Source: Clostridiaceae bacterium (GTDB lineage: Bacteria > Bacillota > Clostridia > DSM-8532). From it: 60,542 nucleotides of DNA. Of the stretch, positions 1 through 9,905 are shown piece by piece. Numbering within the stretch: position 1 is the stretch's first letter; each line of letters begins with the position of its first letter. The notes under the pieces were generated by a model that saw only the letters and a program-made list of their open reading frames with translations, ran no database searches and was not told where the DNA came from. The position numbers and the translations under genes were made by a program. The stretch lies in assembly GCA_012519655.1 (NCBI GenBank), contig JAAYPS010000042.1, positions 1 to 60,542 of the forward strand. Reading direction: 5' to 3'.

Positions 1-68
1 CGTCCCTCTGTGCTAAACAACACAAAAGAACCGTCCCTCTGTGTTGTTTGTGTTGTTTGTGTTGTTTC
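1..68. repeat. Dispersed repeat copies at left edge
   Basis: Positions 21-45 are identical over 25 bases to the right arm of the inverted repeat at 19080-19104 (core AACCGTCCCTCTGTGTT). Positions 1-12 hold part of another copy that runs off the left edge. A short GTTTGTGTT tandem follows at about 45-68. This looks like a non-coding dispersed repeat of REP/MITE type; its transposase is not in the window. Confidence 0.75.
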
Positions 69-408
69 TTATTTTCTGTTTTGCAGGCCATTATAGTGGG
101 TATTGTTTTAGTATTACTACTATCACCTATAAGTTGTTAGCTTGACCATAATAAAACATTGAAATAAGTTTATTAAGAGGCTATAATAAACTGACTCATA
201 TTTAAAAGACACTAATAATCAAATCCATGAAAAGCAAGCAACATACTGTGTACATAATAACTATGCTTCATGATAAAGTAATGAGGTTATAAACCATACT
301 CAAATACAGATCGAAGCGCAGTTATTATTTAATTATATTGAAAATATAGCGTTTAAATTGGGACAACCATTTATGTTATATGGACATACTGAAAGGATTC
401 GATGCTGA
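69..408. other. Intergenic region upstream of lon
   Basis: No gene is visible. It is very AT-rich. A small inverted repeat (AGTTTATT at 167-174, AATAAACT at 185-192) is present. I do not see a convincing sigma-A promoter or a CtsR or HrcA operator for the heat-shock-type gene downstream. Confidence 0.5.
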
Positions 409-2847
409 ATGGCACAGAAAAAGAACAAGAAAAATACGAAAACAATACCTCTGCTACCTCTTAGAGGAATTGTTGTTTTTCCAAATATGATTCTTCATTT
501 TGACGTAGGACGTCCAAGGTCTATTAAAGCTCTTGAAGAGGCCATGATGGAAGAACAGAAAATATTTCTCGCAGCTCAAAAGGATCCCGCTTTGGAAGAA
601 CCGGGACAAGAGGATGTATATACAATAGGTACAACAGCTAAGATAAAACAGTTGCTTAGGCTTCCAGGTGACACTATACGTGTGTTGGTAGAAGGGCTGG
701 AGCGGTCGGAAATTTTGGAATATACTTCTGAAGACCCATATTATGAAGTGAAAATCAAGGAACATTCAAGCAAAAAACTTCTTGCTAAAGATCCTGAGAC
801 AGAAGCTTTGGTACGACTGGTTATCAGTCATTTTGAAGATTATGCAAAATTGACAAACCGCATATCTCGTGATACAACATTTTCGTTATCAACAGTGGAG
901 GATTATTCAAGATTATCCGATGTTATTGCAGCGAACATGGTACTAAAACTTGAACAGAAGCAGAGCATTTTAAGTGAAATATCACCAAAGAAGCGCCTGG
1001 AGAAGCTCCTTGACATTTTAGTAAAGGAAATAGAAATACTTGAAGTTGAGGAGAATATTAATAATAAGGTTCGTAAGCAGATTGATAAAAGCCAGAGGGA
1101 GTATTATTTACGAGAACAACTAAAGGCAATTCAGGACGAACTTGGTGGAGATGGTCAGCAGCACGATGATGAAACATACGAATACCGTGAAAAAATACTA
1201 AGTTTAAATTTGCCTGAGGAAGCTGAAAACAAAGCGTTAAAAGAAGTGGACAGGCTCTCTCGAATGCATCCTTCTTCTGCTGAGAGCGGAGTTATTAGGA
1301 CCTATCTTGATTGGGTAATATCTCTGCCGTGGAACGAAAAGACTCAGGAGAATTTTGACATTGAAAATGCGGAGCGTATTTTGGAAGAAGATCATTATGG
1401 GCTTACGAAAGTAAAAGAACGGATGATTGAATATCTTGCAATTAGCAAGCTGAGAAATGGTATTCATGGTCAGATTATTTGCCTTGCAGGACCGCCCGGA
1501 GTTGGTAAGACCTCCATTGTGCGTTCTATTGCAAAGGCATTGAATAGAAATTATGTCCGCATGTCCCTGGGTGGTGTAAGAGATGAAGCTGAAATTAGGG
1601 GTCATAGAAGAACTTATGTAGGTGCTATGCCTGGTAGAATAATAACTGCCATAAAACAAGCAGGTTCAAAAAATCCTCTTATTCTGCTTGATGAGATTGA
1701 TAAAATGTCAAATGATTTTAGGGGAGATCCTGCAGCAGCAATGCTTGAAGTATTGGATACTGAGCAGAATAAGGAGTTCCGCGACCATTATCTTGATATG
1801 CCATTTGACCTATCGGATGTAATGTTTATTACAACAGCCAACAACAAAGGCGCAATTCCACGTCCTTTGCTTGACCGTATGGAGGTAATTGACATATCCG
1901 GATATGTTGAAGAGGAAAAGGTTCAAATCGCTATAAGACATTTGATACCAAAACAAGTTAAAACTCATGGACTGAAATCAAGAGAAATACGTTTTGATGA
2001 AGAAGCTGTTAGAGATGTTATAAATTATTATACACGTGAAGCCGGAGTTAGAAACCTTGAAAGAGAGATAGCAACCATATGCCGTAAGGTTGCAAAGTTA
2101 ATTGTTTCGGCTGAGAGAAAATCAGCAAGCATAACAAGGAACACTTTGGGCAATTACCTTGGAACTAAGAAATACTTGTTCGATAAAGCAAACGAAAAGG
2201 ATGAAACTGGTATAGCTCGTGGTCTGGCTTGGACGCCTGTTGGTGGGGATACGCTGTCAATTGAAGTCAATTTGATGCCAGGTGATGGCGCTTTAGAGCT
2301 GACAGGCCAATTAGGTGATATAATGAAAGAATCCGCTAAGATAGCCAGAAGCTATGTTCGTTCTATTGCTGAAATGATTGGAATAGAGAAGGATTTTTAT
2401 AGAAAATATGATATGCATATTCACGTACCTGAGGGCGCGATTCCAAAGGATGGACCTTCTGCTGGTATTACCCTTGCAACAGCAATGATCTCTGCACTGA
2501 CACAGATACCAGTCAAAAGGAATGTCGCAATGACAGGGGAGATTACATTGAGAGGAAAAGTGCTGCCAATAGGTGGTTTGAAGGAAAAGGTAATTGCTGC
2601 TCATAGGGCAGGAATTGATACGGTTTTATTTCCAATGGAGAACCAGAGAGATACCGAAGAGATACCCGAGAATGTTTTGGAAAGATTGACAATGATACCC
2701 GTTGCATCAATGTGTCAGGTAATGAAACATGCATTGACAAGGTTTCCAGAATCTAAAGATGAAGTAAAACCTGAGGAAGACAATGAAGTCTCGCAACTAT
2801 CGGCACAACAAGCTCAGAATGAAGCAGCAGTTTCCATAGAACAGTAG
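409..2847 (+). CDS. lon: ATP-dependent protease Lon (LonA)
   Basis: Cytosolic AAA+ serine protease that unfolds and degrades damaged and regulatory proteins. The 812-residue length fits bacterial LonA. In order: N-terminal substrate-binding domain (about 12-205), AAA+ module with Walker A GPPGVGKT at 361-368 and Walker B ILLLDEIDK, then the S16 peptidase domain. The catalytic dyad is Ser684 in PKDGPSAG and Lys727 in GGLKEK, 43 residues apart as in E. coli Lon. The C-terminal 35 residues are acidic and Gln-rich, a variable tail. The start has AAAGGA about 11 bases upstream. It appears monocistronic: a terminator follows at 2859-2894. Confidence 0.97.
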   Translation: MAQKKNKKNTKTIPLLPLRGIVVFPNMILHFDVGRPRSIKALEEAMMEEQKIFLAAQKDPALEEPGQEDVYTIGTTAKIKQLLRLPGDTIRVLVEGLERSEILEYTSEDPYYEVKIKEHSSKKLLAKDPETEALVRLVISHFEDYAKLTNRISRDTTFSLSTVEDYSRLSDVIAANMVLKLEQKQSILSEISPKKRLEKLLDILVKEIEILEVEENINNKVRKQIDKSQREYYLREQLKAIQDELGGDGQQHDDETYEYREKILSLNLPEEAENKALKEVDRLSRMHPSSAESGVIRTYLDWVISLPWNEKTQENFDIENAERILEEDHYGLTKVKERMIEYLAISKLRNGIHGQIICLAGPPGVGKTSIVRSIAKALNRNYVRMSLGGVRDEAEIRGHRRTYVGAMPGRIITAIKQAGSKNPLILLDEIDKMSNDFRGDPAAAMLEVLDTEQNKEFRDHYLDMPFDLSDVMFITTANNKGAIPRPLLDRMEVIDISGYVEEEKVQIAIRHLIPKQVKTHGLKSREIRFDEEAVRDVINYYTREAGVRNLEREIATICRKVAKLIVSAERKSASITRNTLGNYLGTKKYLFDKANEKDETGIARGLAWTPVGGDTLSIEVNLMPGDGALELTGQLGDIMKESAKIARSYVRSIAEMIGIEKDFYRKYDMHIHVPEGAIPKDGPSAGITLATAMISALTQIPVKRNVAMTGEITLRGKVLPIGGLKEKVIAAHRAGIDTVLFPMENQRDTEEIPENVLERLTMIPVASMCQVMKHALTRFPESKDEVKPEEDNEVSQLSAQQAQNEAAVSIEQ

Positions 2848-2858
2848 AATGGTTAGTG

Positions 2859-2894
2859 AAGGTGGCAAGAAGCAAATACTCTTGTCACCTTTTT
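2859..2894 (+). terminator. Rho-independent terminator of lon
   Basis: A 12-bp stem (AAGGTGGCAAGA paired with TCTTGTCACCTT, one G-U pair) is followed by a run of T. It lies just after the lon stop codon. Confidence 0.85.
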
Positions 2895-2900
2895 AAATAA

Positions 2901-2929
2901 TTGTATGGTATATCATACTGTGCTATAAT
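2901..2929 (+). promoter_or_regulatory. Sigma-A promoter for the amidohydrolase gene
   Basis: TTGTAT (2901-2906) and TATAAT (2924-2929) with a 17-bp spacer lie directly after the lon terminator and about 68 bases before the next start codon. Confidence 0.7.
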
Positions 2930-2996
2930 TAGAATGATTTTTTTGACAAAGAGAATAACCTGAAAGCAACTAAACAACAAACAAATGGGGGACTAT

Positions 2997-4178
2997 ATGC
3001 TTATAATTAATGGAACAGTTTGCACAATGGCTAAAAAGGATGATGCACCCATTATTACGTATCAAAATGGCTATGTTTTAGTTAAGGAAGGGAAGGTTTC
3101 GGCCATAGGTCCGATGACACAATGCCCTGATGATGAGCAAATTATCGATGCAAAGGGAAGATATGTATTTCCCGGTCTCATAGATTCACACACGCATATT
3201 GGTATTCTGGAAGACTCGGTTGGGTTTGAGGGTGATGACGCCAATGAAACAACAGATCCGTCAACTCCGCACCTGCGTGGAATAGATGGTATATACCATG
3301 CAGATAGATCTTTTGAAGAAGCCAGGCAATGGGGTGTTACATCTGTATTAGCTGGTCCTGGAAGCGGAAACGTTATATGTGGACAGTTTGCAGCGCTAAA
3401 AACCCATGGTCGCTCTGTTGATGAAATGATTATTAAAGAGCCATGTGCACTTAAAGTTGCATTAGGTGAAAACCCCAAAACGGTTTACCATGAAAAGAAC
3501 CATGCTCCTAGCACGAGAATGGCTACTGCGGCTATACTTCGTGAGCAATTATTTAAAGCTAAAGAATATATGGAGCAATGGGAAGAGTACATAAATGATA
3601 AAGAAAACAATGATAAACCGGAGTTTGACATGCGTTTAGAGGCAATAGTTCCTGCTTTGAAACGTGATTTAATTGTAAAAATTCATGCTCATAGGGCGGA
3701 TGATATACTAACAGCCATCCGTATTGCAAAAGAATTTAATTTAAAAATAACCATTGATCATTGTACCGAAGGATACTTGATTGCTGATATATTGAAAGAA
3801 AATAATATGAAAGTAATTTTAGGTCCTATGCTGACAGATCGATCAAAAATTGAGCTTAAAAATCAAGCTCTTGCTGCACCAGGGATTCTAGCAAATGCCG
3901 GAGTTCCGGTTGCTATCATGACTGATCATCCTTGTGTTCCTGTTCAGCACTTGCTTCTATGTGCAGCAATTGCAGTAAGAGAGGGAATGTCTGAAAAAGC
4001 TGCCCTTGAAGCCATAACTATTAATGCTGCTATTGCAGGTGGAATAGAGAATCGGGTAGGAAGTCTTGAAATAGGCAAAGATGCCGATATTGTAATTTTT
4101 AGCGGGCATCCTTTTGACTATAAAACAAAAGTTGATTTGACAATAATAAATGGCAAGATTGTTTATGAAAGAGATTAA
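2997..4178 (+). CDS. Amidohydrolase, imidazolonepropionase-like
   Basis: Metal-dependent hydrolase of the amidohydrolase superfamily (COG1228-like). The composite beta-sandwich plus TIM-barrel pattern is visible: an N-terminal strand domain, GLIDSHTHIG with the metal-binding HxH at about 65-67, later metal-ligand candidates in KIHAHRADD, TIDHCTEG and MTDHP, and a C-terminal sandwich (GKDADIVIFSGHPFD). The substrate cannot be told from sequence; cyclic amides or dipeptides are possible. I prefer the ATG at 2997 over an in-frame ATG at 2985, because GGGGG at 2987-2991 gives a proper ribosome site only for the later one. It is not next to histidine-degradation genes, so it is not named hutI. Confidence 0.85.
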   Translation: MLIINGTVCTMAKKDDAPIITYQNGYVLVKEGKVSAIGPMTQCPDDEQIIDAKGRYVFPGLIDSHTHIGILEDSVGFEGDDANETTDPSTPHLRGIDGIYHADRSFEEARQWGVTSVLAGPGSGNVICGQFAALKTHGRSVDEMIIKEPCALKVALGENPKTVYHEKNHAPSTRMATAAILREQLFKAKEYMEQWEEYINDKENNDKPEFDMRLEAIVPALKRDLIVKIHAHRADDILTAIRIAKEFNLKITIDHCTEGYLIADILKENNMKVILGPMLTDRSKIELKNQALAAPGILANAGVPVAIMTDHPCVPVQHLLLCAAIAVREGMSEKAALEAITINAAIAGGIENRVGSLEIGKDADIVIFSGHPFDYKTKVDLTIINGKIVYERD

Positions 4179-4294
4179 GGCTTTAGGCTAATCATTTGAA
4201 ATTAACCTTTGCATAAAGCTTAAAAGTCTTTTGTGAAGTACTTTTGCGACAGGGTACCTTTCGGACATATTAAACAGAATGCGAGGGTATAACT

Positions 4295-4936
4295 ATGAGT
4301 ATTATTGATAGAATTATTAAGCTTTATAAAAAGGTTGTTGACAACTCATTTTTTGAATTGAACAAAAGTGCAAGACCTGGGGGAATTGTGTTTTTGGGAG
4401 ATTCTATTACTGATTTTTACAGGATAAATGAGTTTTTCCACGATAGTTACATAATAAACCGTGGTATAGGTGGTGACACAACAGATGGAGTCCTTAAACG
4501 TATGCCTGAAAGCGTTTATGATTTATCACCTTCCAAGGTTTTTATTCTAATTGGTACTAATGATATTGGAGAAAATAAAGATGAGGAACATGTTATCTAC
4601 AACATAGCACAGATAATTCAAAAAATACAAGATAATTGCCCCGACGCTCGTATTTATCTTCAATCAATTTATCCAGTATCAAAAGCAAAGGACAAAAAAA
4701 TTAGAAAAGTAATTGTAAAGAAAAGAAATAATGAAATAATTAGCCGCATTAATGTAGAACTAGAAAAACTGGCACAGGAAAAAGGTATTGTATATATCGA
4801 TGTATATAGTCATTTAGTTGATGATGAAGGAAATCTCAAGCTTGATTATACAGTGGAAGGTCTACATTTAACTGTCAATGGTTATAAAGTGGTTTCAGAT
4901 ATCTTAAGACCCTATGTATTAGAAGAAGTTCAATAG
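4295..4936 (+). CDS. SGNH/GDSL-family hydrolase
   Basis: Esterase/lipase fold related to platelet-activating-factor acetylhydrolases. The SGNH blocks are visible: FLGDSITD with nucleophile Ser37, GIGGDTT with Gly60, LIGTND with Asn89, and the catalytic histidine His191 in EGLHLTVNGY. The usual Asp of the DxxH motif is Glu188 here, a conservative change. There is no signal peptide, so it should act in the cytoplasm, perhaps in deacetylation of sugars or removal of acyl groups. It stands alone, 116 bp after the amidohydrolase gene. Substrate unknown. Confidence 0.85.
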   Translation: MSIIDRIIKLYKKVVDNSFFELNKSARPGGIVFLGDSITDFYRINEFFHDSYIINRGIGGDTTDGVLKRMPESVYDLSPSKVFILIGTNDIGENKDEEHVIYNIAQIIQKIQDNCPDARIYLQSIYPVSKAKDKKIRKVIVKKRNNEIISRINVELEKLAQEKGIVYIDVYSHLVDDEGNLKLDYTVEGLHLTVNGYKVVSDILRPYVLEEVQ

Positions 4937-5151
4937 AAAATTCTTTTTACCATTAACATCACCTCTATTTAGGTTACTCTATGGGCAGATATACAAGCTT
5001 TTTATCAATGTTCTTCAGAAGACGCTATTTATCTAACTTCTTTTTATTCAAAAGAATATGTACTTCTTGAACAATGATGTATTAAACTCAAACATACAGG
5101 TAAAATAATAAGATAGTAAAGCATTGATTGGAAAATTAACATTTATACGTA

Positions 5152-5180
5152 TTGACATGGATAAGCAAAATAGTTATAAT
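5152..5180 (+). promoter_or_regulatory. Consensus sigma-A promoter of the perR-like gene
   Basis: A perfect TTGACA (5152-5157) and TATAAT (5175-5180) are separated by 17 bp. The start codon is about 80 bases downstream. Confidence 0.9.
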
Positions 5181-5192
5181 GTAATCATTACA
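5180..5192. promoter_or_regulatory. Palindromic operator (Per/Fur-box candidate)
   Basis: TGTAATCATTACA is a perfect palindrome around a central base. It begins at the last base of the -10 hexamer, so a bound repressor would block transcription. It resembles the AT-rich Fur/PerR boxes with ATTAT and ATTACA arms. Autoregulation by the gene downstream is the simplest reading. Confidence 0.65.
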
Positions 5193-5261
5193 AATTTGAC
5201 ATGATTACATTTATTCAATAGCAGAGCCTATATTACTATTTAAGAAGGTATGGTTTAATTT

Positions 5262-5672
5262 ATGTATAGTATTGATAAACTAAAAGAGTATTTGGAGAAT
5301 AAAGATGTAAAACCCTCTTACCCGAGGCTCAAAGTTCTTGAGTACCTTCTGCGATATCAGAATCATCCTACTGCAGATCAGATATACAATGCGCTAGTAA
5401 ATGAAATACCTACATTATCAAAAACCACGGTATATAATACACTACACCGATTTGTTGAATCAAAGGTAGCTACACCAGTTTGTGTAGATGGTGGTGAAAC
5501 ACATTATGATGCAACTGTAAATGAACACGGGCATTTTAAATGTCAAATTTGCAAAAAGATATTCGATTTTGATATAGATTTAGAAAAAGCCTGCGAAAAG
5601 GGACTTACTGGTTTTGAAATTCTTAACAGGAGCATAAATTATAAAGGTTTTTGCCCAAATTGTGTTGAATAA
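5262..5672 (+). CDS. Fur-family transcriptional regulator, PerR-like
   Basis: Metal-dependent repressor, 136 residues, the usual length. The N-terminal winged helix includes the recognition-helix segment TLSKTTVYNTLHRF. The dimerisation/metal domain has the HGHFKCQIC segment and a C-terminal CPNC, giving the two CxxC pairs of a structural zinc site. The PerR assignment rests on these features, on the palindrome over its own promoter, and on rubrerythrin as the next intact gene; peroxide sensing is inferred. It is distinct from the second Fur-family gene at 43963, which sits in the zinc operon. Confidence 0.85.
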   Translation: MYSIDKLKEYLENKDVKPSYPRLKVLEYLLRYQNHPTADQIYNALVNEIPTLSKTTVYNTLHRFVESKVATPVCVDGGETHYDATVNEHGHFKCQICKKIFDFDIDLEKACEKGLTGFEILNRSINYKGFCPNCVE

Positions 5673-5677
5673 AGGCG

Positions 5678-5824
5678 ATGTCTCATAAAAGCTCGAACTG
5701 TAATATAGGGTAATAAGCTTTCAAAATAATAGCAATATTTGAACAGCTCAACCGAAGAGATGTAACATGGAAACAGGCCGAATACTTAAAAATACTTTGT
5801 TGTAAATCTTACTACATAAGATGA
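5678..5824 (+). pseudogene. Decayed transposase N-terminus remnant (tentative)
   Basis: One reading frame starting at ATG 5678 gives MSHKSSN, then two stop codons, then KIIAIFEQLNRRDVTWKQAE and a further stop at 5822-5824. The pattern MSxKxxxR...RxxTxxxAAExL resembles the N-terminal helix-turn-helix of IS1202/ISNCY-type transposases. The frame is broken and the rest of the element is absent. Recognition is by eye only, so this is a weak call. Confidence 0.3.
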
Positions 5825-5832
5825 TAAACTTC

Positions 5833-5916
5833 TTAGCTATGTATAGCTAACATTAGCTAGGTTTATAAACATATTTTAAGACGCATATAAGCTTTTTAAG
5901 CTATGTACAGCTAATA
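5833..5916. repeat. Two copies of an AGCTATGTAYAGCT palindrome
   Basis: TTAGCTATGTATAGCTAA (5833-5850) is a perfect palindrome. A near copy, AAGCTATGTACAGCTAATA, lies at 5898-5916, 64 bp further on. They sit between the transposase remnant and the rubrerythrin gene and could be operators or an insertion-element end. A further inverted repeat, TTGTCGT (5936-5942) and ACGACAA (5955-5961), follows. Confidence 0.55.
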
Positions 5917-5993
5917 TAAATATGCCAGTTGTAAATTGTCGTATAAAACATTTAACGACAAATGATTATTAATATATTTGAGGAGGTATTTTC

Positions 5994-6587
5994 ATGAAAT
6001 CATTAAAAGGAACTAAAACCGCAGTAAACTTACTCAAGGCATTTGCTGGTGAGTCTCAGGCAAGAAACAGGTATACGTTTTATGCATCCGTGGCTGACAA
6101 AGAAGGTTATAAGCAAATTCGCAACATTTTCTATGAAACTGCTGATCATGAGAAAGAGCACGGCAAAAGGTTCTATAAGTATTTACTTGAAGGCCTTGCA
6201 GATGAACTACCCACAACGATAGAGATTACAGCAGATTTTCCGATAGCTCAGGGAAATACGTTAGAGAACTTAAAGGCAGCAGCAGCAGGTGAGAATGAAG
6301 AGTGGAGCGATTTATATCCAAGTTTTGCAGATGTAGCAGATGAAGAAGGCTTCCCAGAAATTGCAGCAACATTTAGAAGTGTATGTGTATCAGAGAAAAT
6401 GCATGAGGAAAGATATAAGAAACTTGCTGAAAATATTGAAAATGGATTGGTATTTAAAAAAGACGGCAAAGTTACATGGAAATGCGGTAACTGCGGATAT
6501 ATACACGAAGGCGACGAAGCACCTGAAGTATGTCCAGCATGTGTACATGCACAAGCTCATTTTGAGTTATTTGTAGAAGCATACTAA
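5994..6587 (+). CDS. rbr: Rubrerythrin
   Basis: Non-heme di-iron peroxidase that reduces hydrogen peroxide to water in anaerobes. The N-terminal ferritin-like four-helix domain carries Glu and ExxH-type ligands ([30 protein letters not shown]). The C-terminal rubredoxin-like iron site is Cys164, Cys167, Cys180 and Cys183 (CGNCGY and CPAC). The length of 197 is typical. A strong GAGGAGG ribosome site precedes the ATG, and a good terminator follows. Its closeness to the PerR-like gene suggests peroxide control. Confidence 0.96.
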   Translation: MKSLKGTKTAVNLLKAFAGESQARNRYTFYASVADKEGYKQIRNIFYETADHEKEHGKRFYKYLLEGLADELPTTIEITADFPIAQGNTLENLKAAAAGENEEWSDLYPSFADVADEEGFPEIAATFRSVCVSEKMHEERYKKLAENIENGLVFKKDGKVTWKCGNCGYIHEGDEAPEVCPACVHAQAHFELFVEAY

Positions 6588-6623
6588 GTTATATTTGAAC
6601 AGCACTATAAAACAAATGATTGA

Positions 6624-6657
6624 AAAAGACATCGTATAAACAATACGATGTCTTTTT
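6624..6657 (+). terminator. Rho-independent terminator of rubrerythrin
   Basis: A long stem of about 14 bp (AAGACATCGTAT paired with ATACGATGTCTT, loop AAACA) is followed by a T run. Confidence 0.92.
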
Positions 6658-6663
6658 AAACTC

Positions 6664-6691
6664 TTGATATTCCCATTGAGTAAGGTATAAT
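6664..6691 (+). promoter_or_regulatory. Sigma-A promoter of the sugar-sensing cluster
   Basis: TTGATA (6664-6669) and TATAAT (6686-6691), 16-bp spacer, directly after the rubrerythrin terminator and 47 bases before the first start codon of the cluster. Confidence 0.7.
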
Positions 6692-6738
6692 AAAAACATA
6701 AAGATAAATAATGGAAAATGTATTTCGGGAGCGAACGC

Positions 6739-8040
6739 ATGAAAAAGGATAAATGGGTAGCATTAGTAATCACGACTATCTTATCGTTATCCTTAGTTTC
6801 CTGTGATGAGAGCAAAGATACGAATACTTCATTTGTGAAAACAAAAGAGCAGGAAAAGGTTACGTTGCGGTTTATCAGCAGCTGGGGCGGTGTTGATTCT
6901 AAGGCTGAAACATTACAGGAGTTGTTTGTAAGTTTTACTGATGAGAATCCAGACATTGAGATAGTTAATGAATCTCTTTTTGGTGAGGATTTTCTTCCCA
7001 AGATAAAAACAGATTTTGCTTCAGGCAATAATCCGGACGTTTTTGGGATTTGGCCGGGCTCGGATATAAGAGCTCTTATTCAGGCAGGAAAAGTAGCGGA
7101 TTTGACCGAACTCATGCAAGATAACCCCGAATGGAAAAACGCTTTTAAAAGTAGTATGTTCAAATACACTACATATGATGATCGGCTATATGGATTACCT
7201 TTTGAAATTATCTTTGAAGCACTATACATAAATAAGGATCTTTTTGAAAAATATAATGTTCCAATACCTCAAACCTATGATGATCTAAAATTAGTGGTAG
7301 AGATTTTTAGAAAAAATGATATAGTTCCTATTGCTTACAACTCACTTGCCGAAGGCACATATCTATTTCAAAACATAATTGCTTCTCTTGCGGGAAAAGA
7401 AATTGCAGAGGATCCCACTCATCCGGATTTCAATCTTCATTTTAAAAAGGCAATGGAGTACATGCGTGAACTTTATCAGATCGGAGCCTTTGCTGAAGAT
7501 GCTTTTATTATTACAAATCATGAGAGAAATACCATGTTTCTTGACAAAAAAGCTGCCATGATCGTACAAGGCTCATGGTTTATCGGTAACATTGAAGAAA
7601 ATGATGAAACCGTTGATATTATACATTTTCCGACGTTTAGCGATAGCAAAGCCCCACCGAATACTATGGTGTATGGTCTTGGAAATGGCTGCTTTTATAT
7701 AAGTTCTGAAACATTTAATAACGATAAAAGAAAAGAGGCATCTATTCGTCTGCTAAAGATGCTTACATCAAAAGAATCTGCTGCAGCATTTGCACAGGAA
7801 ACAGGGATGATGAGTTGTGTTGATATTAGAGACTATCAATTAGATTATAATAGGCTTACCAGAAAAGGACAAATTCTAATTAATAATAGTAGACAATTTG
7901 TCGGACCTCCAGATAGCTTTATTGACAGGACAGTTTGGGAAGAAGTAATTGTTGCTGAAATGCCATATGTTTTGGCAGGTGAGCTTGGGGTTGAAGAACT
8001 TTATAATAAAGCTGTAAAATCGGGTTTGTTATCCCATTAA
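6739..8040 (+). CDS. Sugar-binding lipoprotein associated with a two-component system
   Basis: Extracellular solute-binding protein of ABC family 1. A lipoprotein signal peptide is clear: MKKDKW, hydrophobic core, lipobox LVSC with Cys22. The ATG at 6739 is chosen because GGGAG lies 7 bases upstream; an earlier in-frame ATG at 6718 has none and would spoil the signal peptide. It is the first gene of the cluster and is followed by the kinase and regulator rather than by permeases, while a second binding protein follows the permeases. This order suggests that this one is the sensor subunit of a three-component system, as described for cellodextrin signalling in cellulolytic clostridia. The ligand is unknown. 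Confidence 0.88.
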   Translation: MKKDKWVALVITTILSLSLVSCDESKDTNTSFVKTKEQEKVTLRFISSWGGVDSKAETLQELFVSFTDENPDIEIVNESLFGEDFLPKIKTDFASGNNPDVFGIWPGSDIRALIQAGKVADLTELMQDNPEWKNAFKSSMFKYTTYDDRLYGLPFEIIFEALYINKDLFEKYNVPIPQTYDDLKLVVEIFRKNDIVPIAYNSLAEGTYLFQNIIASLAGKEIAEDPTHPDFNLHFKKAMEYMRELYQIGAFAEDAFIITNHERNTMFLDKKAAMIVQGSWFIGNIEENDETVDIIHFPTFSDSKAPPNTMVYGLGNGCFYISSETFNNDKRKEASIRLLKMLTSKESAAAFAQETGMMSCVDIRDYQLDYNRLTRKGQILINNSRQFVGPPDSFIDRTVWEEVIVAEMPYVLAGELGVEELYNKAVKSGLLSH

Positions 8041-8105
8041 TGCAACTTAAAAAAACAACAAGATGTGCAAAACTGTATTGACGGATGGTAAAACGGGTGA
8101 ATTAA

Positions 8106-9905
8106 TTGAAGAAAAGAACAGTTAGCTTCTATAAAAATCTATCTATTAAGAAAAAGTTGTTGTTAGCTTTTTATATTCAAATAATTATACCCATGATTTT
8201 CATGGGTTTTTTAAGCTATAAAAATTCAGCCGAAACAGTTAAACGAATATCCACCAATTATACTAAAGATATATTACATATGATTGAACTTCGTTTCGAA
8301 GATTATTTAACAAATCTAAGTGTTATTTCCCAAGACCTCCTGTATGACAAAACAATATATAGTGCCCTGGTACAAAACAATATAAATGATCCATTAATGG
8401 ATTACGAAAGAGAAAATGAAATAAGTAATTCTATGAAGAAGATAGTATTATCAAGACCTGAGATCCAATCAATAGCAATAATAAGAAATGACGGTCATAT
8501 ATACTACTCCGATGACAATTCATCAAGTGACAGCATAAAAAATATATTGCCCTATGAGCAAGCCCTGGAAAAAGCCAGGGAGTATCAGGGTAAGGTAGTA
8601 TGGTATACTGATAGTAGTAATGGTTTTGTCAAGCATATATACCTTTTGCGAACTATATATAATCAAGATACATTTAAGGAAATTGGGCTTCAGGCCATAC
8701 TTGTCAACAAGGATTTTTTGAGAACTGTCTACGATGGACTTACAAAAAGCGTGCAAAACATTGTTATTTTATCTGACGATTATGAAGTAATTGCAGCAAG
8801 AAACTACGACAACTTGGATTATTTAAACTCAACTACTTTCTATAAACTTTATCACGAAAATGACTCTAGAATAGATAAAGAAATAAATGCATTGGTATCT
8901 TATACAACTATTATTGACACGGGTTGGAAAATTGTAACCTATGTTCCATTAAATGAACTTTACAGTGATGCATATGAGCTCAGGAGAAGCTTAATTCTTT
9001 TATGCATACTTACAGTTGTTATTTTATCTATATTCAATTTATCTATTGCAATGGGTTTTATTAATCCTATTAACCATTTGGTTAAAGGAATGAAAATGGT
9101 CCAGAAGGATAATCGTATTGTATTTATTGATGATGAGCGGGAAGATGAGTTAGGATTTCTCATTAAAACCTTCAATGAAATGTCGAAAGAAATTAACCAT
9201 TTAGTAAACTGGGTTTATAGAGAGAAGCTTACAAGAAAAGAGGCTGAGCTGAAGGCTCTCCAATCCCAAATAAACCCGCATTTTTTATTCAATACTCTTG
9301 AGTCAATCAACTGGATGGCAAGGTTAAACAATGTGCCAGAGATCAGCGATACTGTAACGGATTTGTCAGACTTGATGGAAGCTAGTATTGGTAGGGATGA
9401 TAGGCTTGTTACCGTTGAGGAAGAGTTCAAATATGCATTCAAATATATATCAATACTAAAAAGAAGATTTGGAGAAAAAATAGTATTCAAAGAAGAAATA
9501 ATTGGTGATGCAGATAAAGTTGAGATACCGCGTCTTTTAATTCAACCTCTGGTTGAGAACTCAGTTTACCATGGTATTGAGAAACTGCGAGGGAAAGGTG
9601 AGATTATACTGAGTGCAAGGGTAGAAGAAGATATTCTTATCATTACTGTTATGGATACAGGTCCGGGCATTGAAGCCCCTGAGCTCGAGGCGCTCAATAG
9701 GAGGCTTTCCCTTGATAATGATACATATTTCAAAGAACTTAGCGATTCAAGAAGAAGTATAGGAATCGAAAATGTAAACCGCAGAATTAGATTATTTTAT
9801 GGTGATAATTATGGGTTAAAAATAGAAAGTAAGTTGGGTGAATATACGAAGATCATAGTCAGAATTCCAGCTAAGAGCAAATCCACGGAGGGATATTATG
9901 TTTAA
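8106..9905 (+). CDS. Sensor histidine kinase, YesM family
   Basis: Membrane kinase of the YesM/LytS-like type (His_kinase PF06580). TM1 is about 18-37, an extracellular sensor domain of about 250 residues follows, then TM2 at about 295-318, HAMP, a phosphoacceptor region with His392 in QINPHFLFNTLESINWM, and a HATPase domain with N-box LVENSVYHG and G1 box MDTGPGIE. The start codon is TTG, preceded by GGGTGA. The stop overlaps the start of the response regulator by 8 bases, so the two are translationally coupled. It probably responds to the lipoprotein encoded upstream. Confidence 0.94.
   Translation: MKKRTVSFYKNLSIKKKLLLAFYIQIIIPMIFMGFLSYKNSAETVKRISTNYTKDILHMIELRFEDYLTNLSVISQDLLYDKTIYSALVQNNINDPLMDYERENEISNSMKKIVLSRPEIQSIAIIRNDGHIYYSDDNSSSDSIKNILPYEQALEKAREYQGKVVWYTDSSNGFVKHIYLLRTIYNQDTFKEIGLQAILVNKDFLRTVYDGLTKSVQNIVILSDDYEVIAARNYDNLDYLNSTTFYKLYHENDSRIDKEINALVSYTTIIDTGWKIVTYVPLNELYSDAYELRRSLILLCILTVVILSIFNLSIAMGFINPINHLVKGMKMVQKDNRIVFIDDEREDELGFLIKTFNEMSKEINHLVNWVYREKLTRKEAELKALQSQINPHFLFNTLESINWMARLNNVPEISDTVTDLSDLMEASIGRDDRLVTVEEEFKYAFKYISILKRRFGEKIVFKEEIIGDADKVEIPRLLIQPLVENSVYHGIEKLRGKGEIILSARVEEDILIITVMDTGPGIEAPELEALNRRLSLDNDTYFKELSDSRRSIGIENVNRRIRLFYGDNYGLKIESKLGEYTKIIVRIPAKSKSTEGYYV

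Larger units (their letters stand above)
4937..5261. other. Intergenic region with promoter and operator of the Fur-family gene
   Basis: Nothing coding is visible between the SGNH hydrolase and the Fur-family regulator. The last 110 bases contain the promoter and palindrome listed separately. Confidence 0.6.

Noticed and set aside
1237-1659. Open frame of 140 codons on the minus strand inside lon
   Set aside because: Antisense to conserved lon sequence, no ribosome site and Cys/Ser-rich nonsense-like translation.
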